DNA from: Pectinophora gossypiella | Lineage: Eukaryota > Arthropoda > Insecta > Lepidoptera > Gelechiidae | Direction: 5' to 3' | Assembly (NCBI RefSeq): GCF_024362695.1 | Contig: NC_065425.1 | Location: forward strand, 7,321,001 to 7,385,000 | DNA length: 64,000 nt | Shown here: positions 35,401 through 41,777 of the stretch, piece after piece | How the letters are laid out: every line of letters begins with the position of its first letter | Numbering within the stretch: the first letter of the stretch is position 1 | Notes under the pieces: generated by a model | Told to the model about the DNA's origin: nothing | Databases searched by the model: none | The model's input: the letters and a program-made list of their open reading frames with translations, nothing else | Made by a program: the position numbers and the translations under genes

Positions 35401-37142
35401 TGTCCGGGGTGTGACCTTGTGAGTAAGTAAATCCAACATTTCAGAATCGCGATCGAACTCGGCGAGCGTGGGAGGTTGGACTGACGCTGAGTCCCTAGAC
35501 CCAACTAAGGCCATGGATAGTCTCAATTCTTCCTTCTGGTACGTTGACTTGCCATACTTAATGTACTGTGCATTATGTCATCATCTTCGTTTAACGTTTA
35601 AAAGCTGAATCATCCTCCAGGCTTGTCCTACCCTAAGTGGAGTCAACACAACGTGTATTCCTCTACCATTCATATCTGTCACTCATCTTCCTTTTCACTC
35701 ACATATCCTTCTTCACACAATCCATCCACATTTAAATAAAAATGCTGAATAATATAACTAAAAATGTAATAACAATCTCAAGTTACAGTGCGACGTCCCC
35801 TTGCAGAGTAGTGACGGCGCCTGCGCCGAATGAGCGTGAGTTGGAGCCCTTTCATCTGCCCGGGGTATGTTATCTTTTGTTTTATGTATACTTAAATAGG
35901 CAGTTTTCAATAATTTACCTATATAGGGTATTACTCACATCGAACGGCCTCTGTGGTCCAGTGGTTGAGCGTTGGACTCACGATCCGGAGGCCCCGGGTT
36001 CGAATCCCGGTGGGGACATATCACGAAAATTACTTTGTGATCCCTAGTTTGGTTACGACCTTACAGGCTGATCACCTCATTGTCCGAAAGTAAGATGATC
36101 CGTGCTTCGGAAGGCTCGTTAAGCAGTTGGTCCCGGTTACTACTTACTAATGCAAGTACGTAGTCGTTACATGAGCCATGTCAGTGGCCTTTTGCGGCTC
36201 AATAGTAACCCTGACACCAGGGTTGATGAGGTTGATATTCCACCTCACAACCCACACGAGAGAAGATATTGTAGGAAATTAAAAATTCCAGTTCCTCCCG
36301 CGGATGTCGCCAACGCACTCGGCGCCGGCCGCCGTCGACTCCTGCGCCACTCTCCGGCCAGACACCGCCTCCTCAATTGCACACAAACTCAGTGGAGATG
36401 AAATAGGTAACACATTCTTGTCATTTCCAGAATACACAACAGAAGAAGGCTAGATAACAATCTGGCCAAATGAGATACTTTTTTTCGAAACGTCAAAACG
36501 GTTCATTTTACATGACGTTTAAAATATAAGACTGATGATGTGTATGAGAATCCATAACGGTCATCAATAAACGTAGTCAAACGTCGTGCTCATTGTTACG
36601 TCATTCATAATTAAAATTCGTAAAGGAGTGAAAACGAAAACTGAGGTTAATTTTTGGTCATTTTCTTTTTGCTTGTATTTCTAACACAACAAACATAGCT
36701 GTATCCGCACAGGCGTATGCAGAGGTGTAATAATATAGATCCACTCCCTGTGTTCTATTTCTAGATTAGAATTTATCTATGACCCAGTCATCTATCCTGC
36801 TCTTTATCTTTACAAGTGTTCCAATCTTCCCCAGAAACCGACACAGAATATCAAGACGCGACGGAACTCAACACACACGTGTGCACCATATCAGAAACTG
36901 TTATCGAGGCGACCCTTCCGAAACCGGGTAAAGTGGGCCGGTTTAAGGCGCGAATAGCCCCCGGGTATCACAAGACGTGCGTGCAGAAACAGTCTTTAAA
37001 AGACAAACAGGTTCCACCGGGCAACGTGCAACCTCATGGTCACCATCACACGAAAAACGCCAACCACCACCAATGTTGCGGCGCCTTCGGTAACCCCCAT
37101 GTGAGGCATAAAACTAGTAATTCTAGTTGTCATCTCATTTAA
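11420..37142 (+). CDS. Gyc88E: Atypical soluble guanylyl cyclase, Gyc88E / GC-beta3 type
   Basis: Cytosolic haem-containing cyclase that makes cGMP from GTP; Drosophila and Manduca relatives are weakly NO-sensitive and implicated in oxygen sensing. Coding exons, joined in frame at GT/AG sites: 11420-11587, 21323-21604, 22105-22310, 22937-23060, 23697-23838, (optional 26496-26567), 28006-28132, 30099-30303, 30877-31023, 32274-32406, 32868-33095, 33449-33662, 34223-34392, 35445-35538, 35789-35864, 36292-36406, 36835-37142. Without the optional exon the product is 912 aa. An H-NOX haem domain (about 1-165) has proximal His104 in DNLHEYL and a YRTKR motif at 133-137. Then come the HNOBA/PAS-like region, a coiled coil (about 362-400) and the cyclase domain (about 419-600), with metal ligands Asp429 (FSDVVTFTE) and Asp473 (ETIGDAY), guanine-specifying Glu469 and Cys539 (YCLFGD), Asn546 and Arg550. 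A 300-residue C-terminal extension fits Gyc88E rather than the shorter Gyc89D proteins. An acceptor (CTCTTTCCAG) 8 bases before the ATG implies an upstream non-coding exon. Family call very secure; the least certain junctions are exons 14-15. Confidence 0.93.
11897..12070. repeat. Near-perfect hairpin repeat (family 1)
   Basis: Arms 11897-11950 and 11982-12035 are reverse complements over 54 nt, with a single mismatch visible to me, around a 31-nt loop. It lies in intron 1 of Gyc88E, about 310 bp after exon 1. Confidence 0.85.
12567..12715 (+). repeat. Interspersed repeat shared with 1950-2115
   Basis: Same blocks as the copy at 1950-2115. The inverted ends CAGTCATGAGCA / TGCTCGTGAC suggest a non-autonomous DNA element. 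Confidence 0.6.
13007..13080 (+). mobile_element. SINE family A, 3' fragment
   Basis: Only the tail is present (GGTTGATTGAGGGAAGGCC to ATATAGGCTGTTTAAG). Confidence 0.65.
13449..13486 (+). repeat. (ATTTT)n low-complexity run
   Basis: Four to five ATTTT units within T-rich DNA in intron 1 of Gyc88E. Confidence 0.8.
13952..14126. repeat. Hairpin repeat (family 1), diverged centre
   Basis: Starts GTTTTAAGTTTACGCGG and ends CCCGTTATTATGTGTTTT. One arm is partly replaced by a short tandem of AATCAGT-like units. Confidence 0.7.
14597..15941. mobile_element. Possible hAT-like DNA transposon remnant
   Basis: The ends TAGTGATGTTCCGGAT and (reverse complement) TAGTGAGGTGCCGGGT form imperfect inverted repeats of the hAT kind. 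No transposase frame is visible. The interior includes a (GATA)n run at 14961-14982 with a probable reverse LINE 3' end. The putative 8-bp target duplications (GTACTGAG / GTATTAAC) match at only five positions. Confidence 0.4.
16012..16152 (-). mobile_element. SINE family B, 5'-truncated
   Basis: Reverse copy with the tail (CGTGTGGGTTATGAGGTGG on the plus strand) and the start of the core. Confidence 0.75.
16471..16762 (-). mobile_element. SINE family A, nearly full length
   Basis: Reverse copy from the tail through the core to box B (GGAAATCGAACCCGGACC on the plus strand). It is bounded by the duplicated CTCCCTTTATCAT. Confidence 0.8.
17029..17333 (-). mobile_element. SINE family C (tRNA/5S head), full copy
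   Basis: Reverse copy ending at the GAGGAGCTCGG head. The 5S-like box and tRNA box A are both present. The 10-bp duplication TAATCTGAGT flanks it (17019-17028, 17334-17343). Confidence 0.85.
17398..17705 (-). mobile_element. SINE family B, nearly full length
   Basis: Reverse copy with tail, core and a decayed tRNA-like head (box B GGGAATCGAACACGC on the plus strand). Confidence 0.8.
18065..18180 (+). repeat. Interspersed repeat R-G, short copy
   Basis: Preceded by an (ATAC)n run and containing AACTCACGCCCGTAATCCCT and GGGTGGGCAGAGCC. Confidence 0.7.
18191..18415. repeat. Palindromic MITE with terminal CGCCGTCTATAATGAG
   Basis: The arms around TTAATAACTCAGTCCAAAAA and its reverse complement enclose an internal duplication of AATATGACCTTGAACTTGG. 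Partial relatives occur at 46142-46180 and 52005-52060. Confidence 0.65.
18690..18916 (+). mobile_element. Retroposon 3' end with TATTC tail
   Basis: Shares ACAAACATCCGTCTTGC, GTTGTTGTCTTTTTTTGTG and GCGTCCTTTTATAATAAACT with 47500-47659, then the short tail TATTCTATTCTATT. Probably a LINE or its parasite. Confidence 0.7.
18926..19153. repeat. Palindromic MITE (family 2)
   Basis: Long inverted arms starting ACAGGGTGTTAGTGACATCG and ending in its reverse complement, with GATATCAAGTGGAATTTTCC internal. The highest-copy hairpin family in the window. Confidence 0.8.
19922..20290. repeat. Hairpin MITE (family 4), intact
   Basis: Inverted arms from CACCATCTAATTTTATTTTA to AAAATAAAATTAGGAGGTGT, with CGGGTTATTCATTC near the centre. 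Confidence 0.8.
20510..20583 (+). tRNA. tRNA-Ile (anticodon AAT)
   Basis: Full cloverleaf of 74 nt. The acceptor arms GGCCCAT and ATGGGCC pair perfectly. Box A (TAGCTCAGTTGG) and box B (GGTTCGATCCC) are intact. The anticodon loop CTAATAA gives AAT. A discriminator A follows, and a T run lies just downstream as a Pol III terminator. It sits in intron 1 of Gyc88E, same strand. Confidence 0.95.
20690..20815 (+). repeat. Probable LINE 3' end
   Basis: T-rich stretch ending GTGTAAATAAAGTTTTTATAT followed by ATCTGTCT, like retroposon 3' termini in moths. It lies between two tRNA genes. Confidence 0.35.
20951..21022 (-). tRNA. tRNA-Ala (anticodon CGC)
   Basis: Reverse strand, 72 nt. The acceptor GGGGGTG pairs with CACCTCC with one G-T wobble. 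The D arm has AACTCAGTGGTAGAG, the T arm CTGGGTTCAAATCCCAG, and the anticodon loop TTCGCAT reads CGC. One T-T mismatch in the anticodon stem leaves some doubt about function. It lies in intron 1 of Gyc88E, antisense to it, about 370 bp from the tRNA-Ile. Confidence 0.8.
21737..21809 (-). tRNA. tRNA-Ala (anticodon AGC)
   Basis: Reverse strand, 73 nt. The acceptor GGGGGCG pairs with CGCCTCC. Box A (TAGCTCAGATGG) and box B (GGATCGATACC) are good matches, and the anticodon loop TTAGCAT reads AGC. It lies in intron 2 of Gyc88E, antisense to it, between exons ending at 21604 and starting at 22105. Confidence 0.93.
22575..22705 (+). repeat. Interspersed repeat shared with 3233-3365
   Basis: Both contain GCCCTGAGCCGAGGTTCGCG, CTGTTGTC and GTCCGGCCAAGTAGTTAATG. 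It lies in intron 3 of Gyc88E. Confidence 0.65.
23255..23484. repeat. Palindromic MITE (family 2)
   Basis: Arms GGGTGTAAGTGGCATCGTAA and TTACGATCTCACTAACATCC with the GATATCAA core. It lies in intron 4 of Gyc88E, about 210 bp before exon 5. Confidence 0.75.
23513..23539 (+). repeat. (CA)13 microsatellite
   Basis: Uninterrupted CA dinucleotides just 3' of the family 2 MITE. Confidence 0.95.
23953..23994. repeat. GC-rich perfect hairpin
   Basis: Arms 23953-23969 and 23978-23994 pair perfectly over 17 bp, around an 8-nt loop. The arms include ACCGCATGCGG, itself near-palindromic. It lies in intron 5 of Gyc88E. Confidence 0.75.
24781..25095 (+). mobile_element. SINE family B, full length
   Basis: Head CTGTGGTCCAGTGATTGAGC and box B GATTCGAATCCCGATG, core, and tail ending ACATAGAAGAAG. 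Flanked by ATATTTATA (24772-24780, 25096-25104). Confidence 0.85.
25243..25583 (+). mobile_element. SINE family A, full length
   Basis: Complete tRNA-type head with box A TGGTCTAGTGGTTAGAGCG and box B GGTTCGATTCCCG, core GAGGGCACGTTAAGCCGTTG and tail GGCTGTTTATGTATG. A perfect 12-bp duplication TAGGTTAGCGTG flanks it (25231-25242, 25584-25595). Confidence 0.9.
26496..26567 (+). other. Candidate 24-codon cassette exon of Gyc88E
   Basis: A 72-nt open block lies between an AG (26494-26495) and a GT (26568-26569). Its phase is 1-1, so it can be included or skipped without a frameshift. It begins GMVPKKRYAYDGR and ends NLHLK followed by the split Gly, echoing the end of the preceding exon (NLRLK plus split Gly, 23823-23838). 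It would insert 24 residues before QMIYMDNWRM in the connecting region. Skipping it gives the arrangement usual for the family, so I read it as optional. Chance splice-like sites cannot be excluded without transcript data. Confidence 0.55.
27180..27275 (+). mobile_element. SINE family B, internal fragment
   Basis: Core only (GTGCTTCGGAAGGCACGTTA) followed by the ACTGATGTAAGTAAGTAGTC block. Confidence 0.7.
27421..27718 (+). mobile_element. SINE family B, full length
   Basis: Head with box A-like GTGGTCCAGTGGTTGAGCG and box B GGTTCGAATCC. Flanked by a perfect 11-bp duplication AAGTAGTTGAT (27410-27420, 27719-27729). Confidence 0.9.
28393..28637 (+). mobile_element. SINE family A, 5'-truncated
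   Basis: Starts within the body (TTTGTGAGACTGTGCTTTG) and runs to the family tail. It lies in intron 7 of Gyc88E. Confidence 0.85.
28902..28996 (-). mobile_element. tRNA-like SINE family E
   Basis: Reverse copy of a short tRNA-like unit with box A GGTGGTGTAACGGTTAACAC and box B GGTTCAAGTCC. Relatives are at 48300-48400 (+) and 61120-61160 (-). The acceptor stem is absent, so not a working tRNA. Confidence 0.65.
30396..30497. repeat. Palindromic MITE (family 2), short internal-deletion copy
   Basis: Both arms are present (GTGTCAGTGACATCGTAACG and its complement) with almost no centre. It lies about 90 bp after exon 8 of Gyc88E. Confidence 0.75.
31080..31200. repeat. Hairpin MITE (family 3)
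   Basis: Arms AAAAAGCAATATTGCATTTT and AAATAGCAATATTGCTTTT around CGCATATAAAAATGG. It resembles 1311-1460 and fragments at 23137-23178 and 62050-62118. Confidence 0.7.
31395..31720 (+). repeat. Tandem duplication of a ~160-bp unit
   Basis: AAGTGGCTCCGCTGGGGAGT, CTTATTATCGCA and GTACACTATGTACGTA each occur twice in the same order, about 175 bp apart. It lies in intron 9 of Gyc88E. Confidence 0.75.
31978..32175 (+). repeat. CCAAC/CCAATA low-complexity tract followed by an A-rich run
   Basis: About 150 bp made of AACC, CCAACA and CCAATA steps, then an AAAAAAG-type run. Open frames across it (Pro/Thr/Asn or Gly/Trp) are simple-sequence artefacts. It ends about 100 bp before exon 10 of Gyc88E. 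Confidence 0.9.
33200..33297 (-). mobile_element. SINE family B, 3' fragment
   Basis: Reverse tail with AACCCTGATGTCAGGGTTAT and GGCCCCTGACATGG. Confidence 0.7.
33795..33910 (+). mobile_element. SINE family A, 3' fragment
   Basis: Tail from CCTCCACCAACCCGCA to TATAGGCTCTTTAAG. It lies in intron 12 of Gyc88E. Confidence 0.7.
34452..34925. repeat. Two adjacent family 2 palindromes with a conserved spacer
   Basis: Palindromes 34452-34619 and 34650-34925 are joined by a spacer with ACAAGTACGTACAGGCTGCC. Comparable pairs are at 45640-46053 and 50813-51120. Confidence 0.7.
35155..35398 (-). repeat. Interspersed repeat R-G, long copy
   Basis: Reverse complement of the family, ending at GGGATTACGGGCGTGAGTTT on the plus strand. 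It lies about 45 bp upstream of exon 14 of Gyc88E. Confidence 0.7.
35946..36268 (+). mobile_element. SINE family B, full length, abutting a splice acceptor
   Basis: Complete head, core and tail. The 3' end lies only about 24 bp before exon 16 of Gyc88E (36292), so the branch point and pyrimidine tract must be in or right next to it. Confidence 0.85.
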
Positions 37143-40100
37143 GTATTAAGTTAGTTTTTAGTAGTTGTTTGCCTTTTCTGGATCGACTGCAAAAGGTTTT
37201 TTTTTCTAATGGCACTAGTGCTACTTTGTATTAATGTCAAATTTTAAAAGATTGGGAAACTAAAAGGAAGGAAAATAACATTCGGGAACGGATTGCAAAA
37301 GGTGTTTCTGAGTTGTTAGATGTAGATTGTCACCGCTATGTTACGGGCAATTTGAGAAATTCAGGCATTATGTTTGATGACCGTGAGCGTCGGTCAAATT
37401 TATAAGGACGACGGTTATTTTATTTTTTTTCAATTATATTTTTTTCTTTTTTTTTACTTTGCCCGATCCATATTAATAATGCCCTGACGGTCCTTGGCCG
37501 ATTTGATAAATCAAAGTTTGAGTTAGCTTATTATCTATTGCCTTTTTAGTTTTTATCATTCCCGCACAGTTAACACGAGAGCGTTTTTTTATTTTGAACG
37601 TGACTCGGGTGGCGTTAACCACTTGGCCGGAACAAATACATGCATTTTTTGCGGCGAGAATGTGCTGCCGCTAAAGGATGTTATCAGGGTACCGAACAGC
37701 ACGAATTGGTAGTGTGACTAGGGATCGACGATCCAACGTTGTTATTTTGGAAGTTGTACATATTATGCGTCTTGCTGTGTAAACTTCGATACCGCGTTTC
37801 ACGACTACTTCAAGACTGCATTATTGAATGTGGCGCCATCTGTTGCATATGGGCGGAACTAGCTGGCCAACTGGTAATTGTTGCTGTATCTCTGCGATTG
37901 CTAGAAATACTAGTCTGTAAATTATTCCTTTAATGCACGTGTAAAGTTGTAATTTATATCCATTATTTCACTTTCGGTGTAACTATTCTATACATCAAGC
38001 TTTTTTATTTCCAATCAGTTTATAAATATTCGTAACCCTATTTTTTTCAAAATAAGTTCCCCTTTTGCAGTCGATTTGGAAAAGGCATAATGGGATGATC
38101 GAGTTGAATATATTCCTGTGATGTTAGTTACAAATTTTATTTAATATTTTTATGTGTAAAGTTTAAAATGTAGGTATCAAACTTCCGTGAATCTATTACG
38201 CTTAATTTCAATGTTACTCGTATAATACTTACATAGAACATAATCAATAGTGTAATTTTCAAATATATCATGTTATATTAATGTGTTAGAGACTCGATCA
38301 TTTCCTGATTTATATTCTTCGAGGTGATTTCCTATCGGTGAGGGTAGGAGAGACTGATGAGACGAAAACTCTACTAATACCGATTGATAGTGTGTTTAGG
38401 ACAAAATGCTACTGCGCAAAGCGAGACAGGAATTGTTGCTATCTTCCCTCTCTGTACCCTAGAACCCTCTAGGAATACTTTATATAACACATATTAGTTC
38501 CTAGGACTTGAACTATAACTGGCTGCACCGCGTCGACTTATTACTATGCGTCTATCCTTTTCTATCACCCACAACACTCATTTGCTAGAGCGAGATAAAG
38601 TATTCCCGAGTGCGATGCAATGCAACCATTAAGTTCAACCTTAAAACTTCATCGAAAAATTTAAAGTTTAATATGTTCGTACAGTTTCACCTCCTCTCAC
38701 CCGCAGAAAATCACTATTTAGTCTTATCTCCTAAGATATCATTGGATGTGATTCAGTACCATTTAGTGTATCGCCTAACTTCTTAAATCCTTCTACACAA
38801 AAATATCAAATATTTTTATCACTATTCTTTTACAAGGTGCATATTTTTTCTAGTCTAGAAAAGTATATTATTATACATATTTTATACGTAGTAATAGTAT
38901 AGGCAGTATATAATATAATATGTTTTTTTTAAGTTTAAACGGATCTCAGTAATGTACAAGACTCAACACATCCCAAAGAAAATCCAAAGATTATGAGAAA
39001 AAAATAAATGAGCTTTACAACATGACAATAGAAGTAAAAGTTAAAATAAAATATTTTTTAAATTAAATAATAAAGAAATATATACTTGTCAGTAATTTTG
39101 ACACTGTTTAACAGTGGATTCTAAGAAATGTAGAAAAAATAATGTATACTTCTATTAATATATTAGTTATTTAATGTACCGTTTAACCGTAACGCGGTAA
39201 GTGTACTTACTTATAAGAAATTAATGAGATATTTTTTTCCACTTACTTAAATAGGTAAAGTTTTCCAAATTTTATACTTTCACTTTATATAAAATTATCG
39301 CAAACGTACACAAAATGAAAATGCAAATATAAAAGAATTGTTCTTAGTGAAAATTTAACAATTTGGAAAATACTTTACTGCACTTATTATAATAAGTATA
39401 TAAAATTATTTTTTGTTGTTTATTATTAGATAGAAACTCGTTACAAAGTGACGAAAAAAATAAATTAATGTAGTTTTAAAAAAAGGAAACAGAATTGGAA
39501 TGTGTTTAGTTTTAAAATAAGTATTTTTTTAATTCACTAAATAGACATCTTTTGCAAGGGTATTAAAATGTTAGATTTTAAGATACGTATATCCGAAATC
39601 ACAAAACCAATGTAGAATGAAATAAAGAAGTTAATCAATAATGATATAAGTAACTGCAAAAACCCCAAGCAATGCATGGTTTAATGACGTTGATTTAATA
39701 ATATATTTTAACTTAGATTTCCCCTACAATAACCTAACCTTACCTAAACGTTATTTTAATAAAAAAGAAACTTTACTTACTTCTAAAGTCACTTTAAAAA
39801 ATATTCTTGTTTCATTCTACTGTAAATAAGTCTAGTAAAATGAATGTTGTGAGTCAATTAAGAGATTTTGATCTAGTCGTTTTGAAATTAATGTTGTACT
39901 TACTTTTTTAGTTTATATTTCTTAAATCATTTTAAGTATTGTTAACACTATGTACACTTAGCGTTCGTTATTTATTACGAACGATATATCAAGATATATA
40001 CACGGTGTATTATATTCATAAATGTACTTTGACACTGTACAATAATGCTTCTGGGTCTTATCGGATAATTGTTTCATTGCCAAAATTGTGAACCTCACTT

Positions 40101-40254
40101 TTGTGGAAATAAAATGCAACAAAAGTAAACGCATTTTTATTAAACTATAGGTTGCTTGGGAATTGAAAAGGGATTTGTATGTCATCCAGTCATCCAACAA
40201 GTCGTAGTGGAGCCACATTTGTAACCTACCCATTTTATCTGACCTATCCCTTTC

Positions 40255-40495
40255 TTATCCAACCTCACCCTTTTTTACCCGTACCATTTTTTTATATGAG
40301 CTAACCCTTTATTATCTAACTGTACCCTTTTTAGATCTAGCCTAACTCTATTTTACCTAACCAAACCTTTTTTGGAACTTACCTAACCCTTTTTTATCTA
40401 ATCTAACCCTCTTTTGGATCTAACCGAACCCTTTCTCCATCTAACCTAACCCATTTTTATCTAACCTAACCCTTTTTTATCTTACGTAATATACT
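40255..40495 (+). repeat. Degenerate ~20-25 bp tandem repeat containing CTAACCTAACCC
   Basis: About ten imperfect units alternate a CTAACC/TAACCC block with a TTTTTATC block. It is gene-free. Confidence 0.75.
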
Positions 40496-40771
40496 TATTT
40501 ATTATTTTTATTGAATGATACGCGATCAAACGAACAGATAAACAGTTTTATGTGGTAAAACAAGACTTACTTTACTTTTTAGAGAAGATATTATTGAGCT
40601 CCAATTGATCATTTTTACGAAAAGGTTACGAACACTTCCCAATTGTCCACTCCGACTGCTATCCGCTATCCTTAAAAATGAGGGACTTTCCAGGCTACGT
40701 TCCTCAAAAACATTATAGATGGCGCTGTACAGTTTTTTCTTTGTTTAACCTTCTAATTTCATGAATAACAG

Positions 40772-41083
40772 ACATAATGGTGCTAATTCCTGTAAACACC
40801 ATCTAATTTTATTTTAAGTTATATCTGTCATTTTCTTATCCGCCGAAAAGGAAAGGGACGGGTAATCGACAAGCATAAAATTTATGGAACACACGTCAAT
40901 TTTAAGCACAAATCTAAAACAACCGTCTAAAAATTCGCCCGGGTTATTCATTTATTTACTCATTCTTCCTAAAATTAAGAGCTGTCAATATCATCCGTCC
41001 CTTTCCTTTTCGGCGGATAAGAAAATGACAGGTATAACTTAAAGTAAAATTAAGAGATGTCTGCAGGAATCGGGGCCAATGCA
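40772..41083. repeat. Hairpin MITE (family 4), intact
   Basis: Near-identical to the copy at 19922-20290, with both arms and CGCCCGGGTTATTCATTT near the centre. Confidence 0.8.
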
Positions 41084-41436
41084 TCTTTGTTTTTGGGTAT
41101 AAATGCCCTTTTTATGACACCCAGGCAGGCATAACACAATTACATATTCCACGCATAAATTATTCAGATCAAAATATTTTTATAAGTACCTATGTACTGC
41201 TGCCGTTACATTGTATTTTTGAATAATTATGTACTTACCCGAGTAATGAGAAAATAGGTAATTATCACGCTAAAGCTGTACAACGCCATCTATATTGTTT
41301 TTGGTGAACGTTTAGAAAGGCCTTCATTGTCGCCGGGGAAGTGACAAGTGGGAAGAAAATTCCCAATTGTCACCTCGGAGCTTACCGCTAGACCACTGGG
41401 AAAATCCATACATCCATCAACAATTAATAAAACCCT

Positions 41437-41627
41437 CATCATCATCATCAGCCCATTAACGTCCCCACTGCTGGGGCACGGGCCTTCCCTATGGATGGAT
41501 AGGGAGATCGGGCCTTAAACCATCACGCGGGCCCAGTGCGGATTGATGGTTATTAACGACTGCTAATGCAGCCGGGACCAACGGCTTAACGTGCCTTTCG
41601 AAGCACGGAGGAGCTCGAGATGAAAAC
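41437..41627 (-). mobile_element. SINE family C, 5'-truncated
   Basis: Reverse copy with tail and core, ending at GGAGGAGCTCGAGATGAAAA. The 5S-like part is missing. It lies just past the sulfotransferase 3' end. Confidence 0.8.
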
Positions 41628-41664
41628 TTTAATAAAACCCTAATACATATAAAAACTTACTGTA

Positions 41665-41670
41665 TTTATT
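41665..41670 (-). terminator. Poly(A) signal of the sulfotransferase gene
   Basis: Reverse-strand AATAAA about 110 bp past the stop codon at 41778, in an AT-rich stretch. Confidence 0.5.
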
Positions 41671-41777
41671 CCATAAACAGTTTAGCACGAAAGTGTAATA
41701 ATTAAAATAAGTAGCACTATAAAATAAGCTTTGAAAATTAGAAAATTACAAAGTGTAAAACCAACACCCTTACAGAC

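Larger units (their letters stand above)
37143..41436. other. Gyc88E 3' UTR and intergenic AT-rich DNA
   Basis: No gene is supported. 37143 onward is presumably 3' UTR, but the true end is unclear because several AATAAA-like motifs occur. 37700-37900 shares blocks (TGGCGCCATCTGTTGCAT, GCGGAACTAGCTGG) with 59724-59845. 38880-39900 is very AT-rich. 40772-41083 is an intact family 4 MITE. Confidence 0.55.

Noticed and set aside
35809..35864. Alternative acceptor CTTGCAG for Gyc88E exon 15
   Set aside because: It puts a stop (TGA) at the junction. The acceptor at 35788 keeps the frame open through to exon 16.
37739..37933. Small open frame downstream of Gyc88E
   Set aside because: It lies in a repeat shared with 59724-59845 and has no recognisable domain.
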